This document shows positions 14,914-19,252 of a DNA stretch of 19,252 nt, in pieces (positions within the stretch are counted from its first letter, which is position 1; every line of letters starts with the position of its first letter). A program made the translations under genes and the position numbers. Source of the stretch: Hellea sp. (GTDB taxonomy: Bacteria > Pseudomonadota > Alphaproteobacteria > Caulobacterales > Maricaulaceae); assembly GCA_020628635.1 (NCBI GenBank), contig JAHDEU010000008.1, forward strand, positions 1-19,252, given 5' to 3'. Below the pieces are notes generated by a model. That model made no database searches, was not told the DNA's origin, and saw nothing but the letters and a program-made list of their open reading frames with translations.

Positions 14914-15481
14914 GTTCACACTTTCAAATGCCATACGGCTCATGATCCTCGGCGGGCTCCTAGCGGTGTTGCTGGTGGGCGTGAAGGCCTGCCAGCCGCC
15001 GGAAGGCCCGCTGGAGCGCTTTGCCGTGGGGAGCTTGAAGAAACTCACAACGCTGGACACACCGCCCGTGCAGCCGCTCTCCAGCTTCGAGACGCCGGAC
15101 GGTGAGGTGAGCCTGGAGGACTATCGCGGCAAGGTCGTGCTGGTGAATGTCTGGGCGACGTGGTGCCCGCCCTGCGTGGCGGAGATGCCGAGCCTGGACG
15201 CGCTGCAGGGCTTGCGGGGCGGGGACGACTTCGCCGTCGTGCCGATCAGCCTAGACCGCCGCATGGACTCCATCCCGGAGTTCTATGAGCGCACGGGCGT
15301 GGAAAACCTGCCCGTGATCTGGGACAAGACCTATAGCACGAACTCCCGCCTGCGCCTGCCGGGCCTGCCGACGTCCATCTTCTACGACCGCAACGGCCGC
15401 GAGATCGCACGCCTGCCGGGCGAGGCGGACTGGGCGAGCGAGGAAGCGCTTGCGCTGGTCGATCATCTGGTGGAGCGGTGA
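14912..15481 (+). CDS. TlpA-like membrane-anchored thioredoxin-fold protein
   Basis: One N-terminal membrane segment (MILGGLLAVLLVGVKA, about 11-26) anchors a periplasmic thioredoxin domain with the active site WCPPC (84-88 from ATG 14912) in VNVWATWCPPCVAEMPSLDAL, the cis-proline loop GLPTSIFYDRNG, and YRGKVVLVNVWA before it. TlpA/ResA-type proteins reduce disulfides in apocytochromes or oxidases, and members next to argH are common in alphaproteobacteria; the exact target is not evident. VKAC resembles a lipobox but has Lys at -2, so a signal anchor is more likely. ATG 14942 is the alternative start and would begin directly at the membrane helix. The stop overlaps the HNH gene start (GTGA). 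Confidence 0.9.
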   Translation: MFTLSNAIRLMILGGLLAVLLVGVKACQPPEGPLERFAVGSLKKLTTLDTPPVQPLSSFETPDGEVSLEDYRGKVVLVNVWATWCPPCVAEMPSLDALQGLRGGDDFAVVPISLDRRMDSIPEFYERTGVENLPVIWDKTYSTNSRLRLPGLPTSIFYDRNGREIARLPGEADWASEEALALVDHLVER

Positions 15482-15735
15482 GCGAGACCTGCGCGCTATG
15501 CGAGCGCCCGCTCGGCCGCCGGGTGGAGCGCCATCACGTCGTGCCCAAATCCAAGGGCGGGCGCGACGTCGTGCCGGTCCATCCGATCTGCCACCGCAAG
15601 ATCCACAAACTGTTCAGCAATGCGGAACTCGCCGCATTCGCGAGCCTGGAGCCGATCAAGGACTTTCCGGAAATGGCGCGTTTCATCCGCTGGCTCGCGC
15701 GCAAGCCGCCGGACTTTCATGCGCCGACGCGCTAG
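15478..15735 (+). CDS. Small HNH-type zinc-binding protein
   Basis: The 85-residue protein has paired zinc ligands CALC (5-8) and CHRKIH (38-43), and the HNH core HHVVPKSKGGRD (19-30). This pattern is typical of short HNH endonuclease-like proteins, some of which nick DNA; many small stand-alone versions have no known function. The middle N of HNH is not obvious (VPVHPIC), so nuclease activity is uncertain. It starts with GTG in a GTGA overlap with the stop of the TlpA-like gene and so is probably translated with it. There is no link to a mobile element here. Confidence 0.8.
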   Translation: MSETCALCERPLGRRVERHHVVPKSKGGRDVVPVHPICHRKIHKLFSNAELAAFASLEPIKDFPEMARFIRWLARKPPDFHAPTR

Positions 15736-15766
15736 CGGGCATGCGCCGACGCGCCAGCGCTGAAGT

Positions 15767-16357
15767 CTAGTAGTGCTTCTTCGTCGGCGCGGCGCGCATG
15801 GGGCGCGGCGCAGACGGGCGTCCGGCCGTGCGTGGCCGCGCGGGCGCTGCGACCGTTGGTGGAACGCCGCCCGCTGGGGCGACCTGCCCGCGCACCGGCA
15901 CGCCATTGGCGAAGCGCTGGCCACGGAAGGCGGGATTGAAACCGGGTGCGAATGCGGGGCGGAAACCCGGCGCAAAGCCGTTGTTGAAACCGCCGACAAA
16001 GCCGTTGTTGAAACCCGTGCTGAAGGCGGGGCCACGCAGCGGGCTGTAGGCATCACGGTAGAGATAGTCCGTCTGGCGCAGGCGCAGGCGTTCGAGCTCG
16101 AGCCGGTCGCGGGCGCGCGCGTCGCGGAGCTGTGCCTCGCGGCGTCTCTGGGCGAGCGCGTCGCGCTGCAGATCGAGCTTGGCCGAATTGGTCGGGCTGA
16201 TGCGCGGCAGATGCGGCTGCGAGGTGCGGAAGACCTGGACACCCTGTTCGCAGGACACGGCCGTGCTGCCGAGCTGGTAGGGTCCGCATCCGGCAATAGC
16301 GGCAGCTGGAAGGGCGAGCGTGGCGGCGAATGTGAGGGCGGCGGCGGCGAGTTTCAT
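15767..16357 (-). CDS. Putative lipoprotein with Gly/Phe/Asn repeats and Pro/Ala/Arg-rich tail
   Basis: From ATG 16357, with a strong AGGAG about 10 bases upstream, the protein has 196 residues. A longer frame to 16474 lacks a signal peptide at its start and is less likely. The N-terminus MKLAAAALTFAATLALPAAA ends IAGC, a usable lipobox with C24. A short domain with CGPYQLG and SCEQGVQVFRTSQP follows, then a charged coiled-coil segment (about 60-98), then aromatic-glycine repeats such as GFNNGFVGGFNNGFAPGF (about 115-145), and a basic Pro/Ala tail ending KKHY. The function is unknown; a cell-envelope location is inferred. It is the last of three minus-strand genes. Confidence 0.75.
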   Translation of the reverse strand: MKLAAAALTFAATLALPAAAIAGCGPYQLGSTAVSCEQGVQVFRTSQPHLPRISPTNSAKLDLQRDALAQRRREAQLRDARARDRLELERLRLRQTDYLYRDAYSPLRGPAFSTGFNNGFVGGFNNGFAPGFRPAFAPGFNPAFRGQRFANGVPVRGQVAPAGGVPPTVAAPARPRTAGRPSAPRPMRAAPTKKHY

Positions 16358-16393
16358 GGCGGGTTGTCTCCTTGGGTCCGCTATCGCCGCAAG

Positions 16394-16427
16394 CCTCAGG
16401 GCCGCGCAAGGCCCTTCGCGCGTGAGG
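16394..16427. other. Two-part hairpin between the MBL gene and the small lipoprotein gene
   Basis: AGGGCC (16398-16403) pairs with GGCCCT (16410-16415) around a 6-base loop, and the flanking CCTC (16394-16397) can pair with GAGG (16424-16427) across an 8-base bulge. There is no T-tract on either strand, so it is not a standard terminator. It could slow RNA decay or partly uncouple expression of the last gene. Confidence 0.35.
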
Positions 16428-16434
16428 TGAATCG

Positions 16435-17439
16435 CTATTCGGGTGCGGGGAACTCTCCGCCCAGCGAACGCCACGCCGCCGTGATTATGGCGGGCCGGTC
16501 GATGAAGCTTTCCAGCTCCGCGAAGTCCTCCAACGGATCGGCGTCGATGATGGCCTGCAGGCCCTCGCCCCGGTCCTTGCGCACGCGCACGCGGTCGAGC
16601 ACGGCCTGGAGCGTGTCGCGCGCATCCCGGAGCCCGGCGACATCGGTGATCGGGCCGTGACCCGGAATTATGACCGTATCCGCATCCGCGATGCCCAGCG
16701 CCACGTCATGGGAGTCGATCATGCCCTGCATGTTGCCGCCCGCATCGACGTCCACAAAGGGGAACATGTTCAGGAACAGATTGTCGCCCATGTGGATGAC
16801 GTTGGGCTCCACGAAATGCACGATGGTGTCGCCGTCCGTATGGCCGGACGGTGTGTGCAGCGCGTGGGCGGTCACGCCGTTGAAGTGCAGGCTGGTGCGC
16901 TCGGAAAATGTCACGACCGGCCATTTGGCGCGGTCCTGCGCGGCCTGTTCGCGCCCGAAGGCCTTGTTCATGTAAGACGTGCCCATGCGCGCGCGGACAT
17001 TGTCATGCGCCATGACCAGCCCGCCCGCCGCCGCCATTTCGGCGTTGGATCCGGAGTGGTCGCCATGGAGGTGAGTGTTGATGACGAAGAGCAGGTCGGA
17101 GCTCGCGCCATTGGCCGTTGTGATCTCTCCGATGCGGTAGAGGATTTCGTCGGAATTGGCGGCGAACTTGTCGTCCACCAGCACGACACCGTCCGGTCCG
17201 CTGCTCACCCCGATATTGCCGCCGGGGCCGAAGATGACGTGGAGCGTGTCGTTGATAGCCTCGACGGTGAGCTTGGGCTCGGCGGGGAGCGAGCCCAGGG
17301 TCGCCGGTGCCGTGGCAGTTTCAGTTACTTGTGGAGCAGGCGCGGGCGCGGCGGGGGCGGGAGCTGGCTCGCTCGCATCCGATGCGGTGCAGGCGGCGAG
17401 AAGGACGGCGGCAGCGGCGCTCATCAGGGCTTTGGTCAT
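16435..17439 (-). CDS. MBL-fold metallo-hydrolase, lipoprotein
   Basis: The 334-residue protein has a lipoprotein signal ending LLAAC (C17), then a Pro/Ala-rich linker (about 24-55), so it should be tethered to the membrane outside the cytoplasm. The metallo-beta-lactamase fold shows all metal ligands: H123, H125, D127 and H128 in THLHGDH, H200 in PSGHTDGD, D219 in HMGDN, and H261 in IPGHGP. This arrangement fits the broad MBL hydrolase group also seen in exported alphaproteobacterial enzymes of unknown substrate, and does not prove beta-lactam hydrolysis. It starts 9 bp after the dehydrogenase gene on the same strand. Confidence 0.9.
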   Translation of the reverse strand: MTKALMSAAAAVLLAACTASDASEPAPAPAAPAPAPQVTETATAPATLGSLPAEPKLTVEAINDTLHVIFGPGGNIGVSSGPDGVVLVDDKFAANSDEILYRIGEITTANGASSDLLFVINTHLHGDHSGSNAEMAAAGGLVMAHDNVRARMGTSYMNKAFGREQAAQDRAKWPVVTFSERTSLHFNGVTAHALHTPSGHTDGDTIVHFVEPNVIHMGDNLFLNMFPFVDVDAGGNMQGMIDSHDVALGIADADTVIIPGHGPITDVAGLRDARDTLQAVLDRVRVRKDRGEGLQAIIDADPLEDFAELESFIDRPAIITAAWRSLGGEFPAPE

Positions 17440-17448
17440 GGGAGCCTC

Positions 17449-18471
17449 CTAGCTTGCGAGCGACAGTCCCGCGCCCGGCGGCAGCACGCGGTCGGGGCAG
17501 GCATGGTCGTCCATCTTGGCGCGAATGTTGATCAGGACCTTTTCGCCCATTTCGTGCCGGCTCTCATGCGTAGCCGATCCGATATGCGGGGCGAGAATCA
17601 CGTTATCGAGAGCCAGGAGGTCGGGATGCGGACCCGAACCGGAGCGAGCCTCGTCCTCATAGACGTCGAGCCCTGCGCCCGCGATCCGGCCCGCCCGCAG
17701 CGCGTCCGCCAGCGCCGCCTCGTCCACGATCCCGCCGCGCGAGGTGTTCACCAGATAGCTGTCCGGGCTCATCAGGGACAGCGCCCGCGCATCGATCATG
17801 TGGCGCGTGTCGGGCGTGAGCGGTGCGGTGATGCAAAGGATGTCGACCGCGTGGAGCATGTCCTCGAGCTCCGCATGCCAGGTCGCGTCCAGCTCGCGCT
17901 CGATCGACTCGGGCGCGCGGCGCCGGTTGTGGTAGTGGACGCCCAGCCCGAAAGCGCTCGCCCGGCGCGCGACCGCGCTGCCGATGCGGCCCAGGCCCAG
18001 AATGCCGAGCTGCTTTCCGCGCACGCGGTGGCCCAGCATGTGCGTGGGCCCCCAGCCGTCGAACTCGCCCGCCCGCAACCGCCGGTCGCCCTCGACCAGG
18101 CGGCGCGGCACAGCCAGGATCAGCGCCATGGTCAGGTCGGCCGTGTCCTCGGTCAGAACGCCCGGCGTGTTGGTCACCGTGATGCCGCGCGCGTGGGCAG
18201 CGGCCACGTCGATATGATTGGTGCCGGCCCCGAAATTCGCGATCAGCTTCAGCCGCGGACCAGCCGCCTCGATCACGCCCGCGTCGATCGTGTCGGTCAC
18301 GGTCGGGACGAACACGTCGCAATCCGCGACCGCCGCGCGCAGCTCGTCCGCGCTCATCGGCGTGTCGTCGGAGCGCAGCACGGCATCGAAGAGCTGCCCC
18401 ATCCGTGCCTCGACGCTGTCCGGCAGGCGGCGCGTCGTGATGACGCGAGGGTTGGCAGGAAGAGCGCTCAT
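17449..18471 (-). CDS. D-isomer-specific 2-hydroxyacid dehydrogenase (glyoxylate/hydroxypyruvate reductase type)
   Basis: The 340-residue cytoplasmic enzyme carries the NAD(P) motif GLGRIG (159-164), followed by HNRRR (181-185), where the arginines fit an NADPH preference. The catalytic residues are R245 in NTSRGGIVDE, E274 in LDVYEDE and H296 in APHIGSAT. NFGAGTNHIDV (79-89) is the substrate-loop motif seen in glyoxylate and hydroxypyruvate reductases. It probably reduces glyoxylate or hydroxypyruvate to the 2-hydroxyacid; the precise substrate is not fixed by sequence. It is the first gene of a three-gene minus-strand run and is divergent from the SH3 protein across 99 bp holding a CtrA-type box. 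Confidence 0.93.
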   Translation of the reverse strand: MSALPANPRVITTRRLPDSVEARMGQLFDAVLRSDDTPMSADELRAAVADCDVFVPTVTDTIDAGVIEAAGPRLKLIANFGAGTNHIDVAAAHARGITVTNTPGVLTEDTADLTMALILAVPRRLVEGDRRLRAGEFDGWGPTHMLGHRVRGKQLGILGLGRIGSAVARRASAFGLGVHYHNRRRAPESIERELDATWHAELEDMLHAVDILCITAPLTPDTRHMIDARALSLMSPDSYLVNTSRGGIVDEAALADALRAGRIAGAGLDVYEDEARSGSGPHPDLLALDNVILAPHIGSATHESRHEMGEKVLINIRAKMDDHACPDRVLPPGAGLSLAS

Positions 18472-18532
18472 TGCGTTCTCATGTCAGCTTTGCCGTCCTC
18501 AAAGGCAAGAGGGCGACACGCGTTAATCACGC

Positions 18533-18548
18533 TTAACCGCTGATTAAC
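18533..18548. promoter_or_regulatory. CtrA-type binding site TTAA-N7-TTAAC
   Basis: TTAA (18533-18536), seven bases, then TTAAC (18544-18548) is an exact match to the CtrA consensus. A further TTAA (18523-18526) lies six bases upstream of the first half-site, giving three half-sites in a row. The cluster is in the 99-bp gap between the divergent dehydrogenase and SH3-protein genes, 23 bp upstream of the latter's start. CtrA control of one or both is inferred. Confidence 0.6.
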
Positions 18549-18570
18549 GCTGTGGCGCGAGGGTCGAGCC

Positions 18571-19143
18571 ATGGCGCCGAAACACACAGTCCTGATTCGA
18601 TCCCTCGCAGCCGCAGCGGCAACGCTCAGTCTCGTCGCTTCTGCCACCGCGCAGGATTCGACCCGCACCATCGTCATCAAGGACGCGCCTGCCCCGCTCG
18701 CCGATATCTACCGCGTGTCGTCCAGCTACACGCCGTCGGGCTTCGACGTGCCGCGTTTCGTCTCGCTCAAGTTCGGCAAGGTCAATGCGCGCACTGGACC
18801 GTCGCGCGCGCACCCCATCGCCTATCAATATCAGCGCCGCGGCCTGCCGTTGGTGGTGGTCGCGGAGACCGAGATGTGGCGCAAGGTGCGCGACATTCAC
18901 GGCGACGAGGCCTGGGTGCGCAAGCCCGCCCTGTCCGGCGAGCGCCGCGCCATCGCCACGTCGGATACCGTCATGGTCGCCAAGGCCGACAGCACTGCGC
19001 GCGCCGTCGCTCGCATAGAACGCGGCGCCCTGCTGCGGCTGGAGGAATGCGACCAGACCGGTTTCTGCCGCGTGGAAACGGATAACGGGCTGAAGGGATA
19101 CGCGAAACGCTCCGAACTGTGGGGCGCGCAGTCGGTGGAGTAA
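18571..19143 (+). CDS. Exported SH3-domain protein
   Basis: The 190-residue protein begins with a signal peptide ending SATAQ (about residue 28). Two bacterial SH3-like domains follow: about 68-120, with VSLKFGKVNARTGPSRAHP and MWRKVRDIHGDEAWV, and about 127-185, with KADSTARAVARIERGALLRL and CRVETDNGLKGYAKRSELWG. A single disulfide is possible (CDQTGFC). Such proteins bind peptidoglycan or other envelope partners; proteins of this type beside a 2-hydroxyacid dehydrogenase recur in alphaproteobacteria. A short CCGCA/TGCGG hairpin (19144-19157) directly follows the stop but lacks a T-tract. The nearby CtrA box suggests cell-cycle-linked expression. Confidence 0.9.
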   Translation: MAPKHTVLIRSLAAAAATLSLVASATAQDSTRTIVIKDAPAPLADIYRVSSSYTPSGFDVPRFVSLKFGKVNARTGPSRAHPIAYQYQRRGLPLVVVAETEMWRKVRDIHGDEAWVRKPALSGERRAIATSDTVMVAKADSTARAVARIERGALLRLEECDQTGFCRVETDNGLKGYAKRSELWGAQSVE

Positions 19144-19193
19144 CCGCAGTCGTGCGGCTACCGCAAAGCAAGTCCATTCAATGATTTTCACTC

Positions 19194-19217
19194 ATCCCCG
19201 CGGAGGTGGGGATCCAG
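19194..19217. repeat. REP-like palindromic element
   Basis: ATCCCC (19194-19199) and GGGGAT (19208-19213) form a 6-bp stem around GCGGAGGT, followed by CCAG. From general knowledge, elements of the form ATCCCCGCgaaggCGGGGATCCAG are scattered through alphaproteobacterial intergenic DNA; this is a slightly diverged copy. Beyond it, to 19252, I see no gene I can support; one minus frame reads LDPHLRGDE-stop, a familiar artefact of such repeats. Confidence 0.5.
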
Positions 19218-19252
19218 TTTAGGGCGGCTGTGAGCTGATCGAGATCGTGCGC

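Noticed and set aside
14942..15020. Lipoprotein signal in the TlpA-like protein
   Set aside because: The candidate box VKAC has lysine at -2, unusual for signal peptidase II; a membrane anchor fits better.
13720..15105. 461-codon plus-strand open frame
   Set aside because: It is antisense to argH, which is complete and has its signature motif.
16435..17439. Beta-lactamase resistance gene
   Set aside because: The metal ligands only place it in the broad MBL fold; nothing visible shows beta-lactam specificity.
16657..18543. 628-codon plus-strand open frame
   Set aside because: It is antisense to the MBL lipoprotein and dehydrogenase genes, both of which have full sets of catalytic residues; the plus frame has none.
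19178..19252. Partial minus-strand gene entering from the right edge
   Set aside because: Its apparent C-terminus is made of the REP-like element, and two frames are equally open over so short a length.

Overview
The window is GC-rich chromosomal DNA from an alphaproteobacterium, most likely of the Caulobacterales/Hyphomonadales/Maricaulales type. This is inferred from four signs: a perfect CtrA-type box (TTAA-N7-TTAAC) between two divergent genes, an HWE-type histidine kinase, a 2-hydroxyacid dehydrogenase next to an SH3-domain periplasmic protein, and a REP-like hairpin at the right end of a kind common in intergenic DNA of this class. Most protein calls rest on motifs read directly from the translations; no database search was possible.

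Layout. 1-1441 (minus): a ferritin-like protein of the VioB/RebD-type family, coupled by an ATGA overlap to a gene running off the left edge. 1442-1619: intergenic region with a TetR-type palindrome. 1620-3083 (plus): MATE efflux transporter. 3092-5234 (minus): a polytopic GT-C glycosyltransferase overlapping a GT2 glycosyltransferase. 5180-5629 (minus): a secreted Met/Lys/Asp repeat protein whose apparent intrinsic terminator lies inside the 5' end of the GT-C frame. 5800-5884: tRNA-Leu(UAG). 5885 to about 8730: a decayed integrated element downstream of that tRNA. It holds an integrase with two frameshifts, a ROK sugar kinase with a stop and frameshifts in its zinc-binding segment, and a broken two-TM membrane protein. 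8739-11037 (minus): two secreted proteins, one with a DUF4412-like domain and one of unknown function with repeated D-x-x-[TS]-G motifs. 11038-11365: a non-coding stretch containing a 57-bp relic of an argH 3' end. 11366-13507 (plus): an RsbQ-like alpha/beta hydrolase followed by a PAS-PAS-HWE histidine kinase. 13504-14913 (minus): argH. 14912-15735 (plus): a TlpA-like thioredoxin and an HNH protein. 15767-18471 (minus): a 2-hydroxyacid dehydrogenase, an MBL-fold lipoprotein and a small repeat lipoprotein, probably one operon. 18571-19143 (plus): the SH3-domain protein. The window ends in the REP-like element.

How the genes work together. The most interesting unit is the hydrolase/kinase pair. 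In Bacillus, RsbQ works with the PAS phosphatase RsbP to feed energy stress into sigma-B. Here the RsbQ-like enzyme sits 12 bp upstream of a PAS-HWE kinase, the class that in alphaproteobacteria often feeds the PhyR/NepR/EcfG general stress response. I infer that a hydrolase-ligand input has been joined to an alphaproteobacterial output. The pair lies between the intact argH 3' end and a diverged second copy of that end in the same orientation, which suggests it arrived by insertion at argH. Together with the relic at tRNA-Leu, this makes two probable insertion sites in 19 kb.
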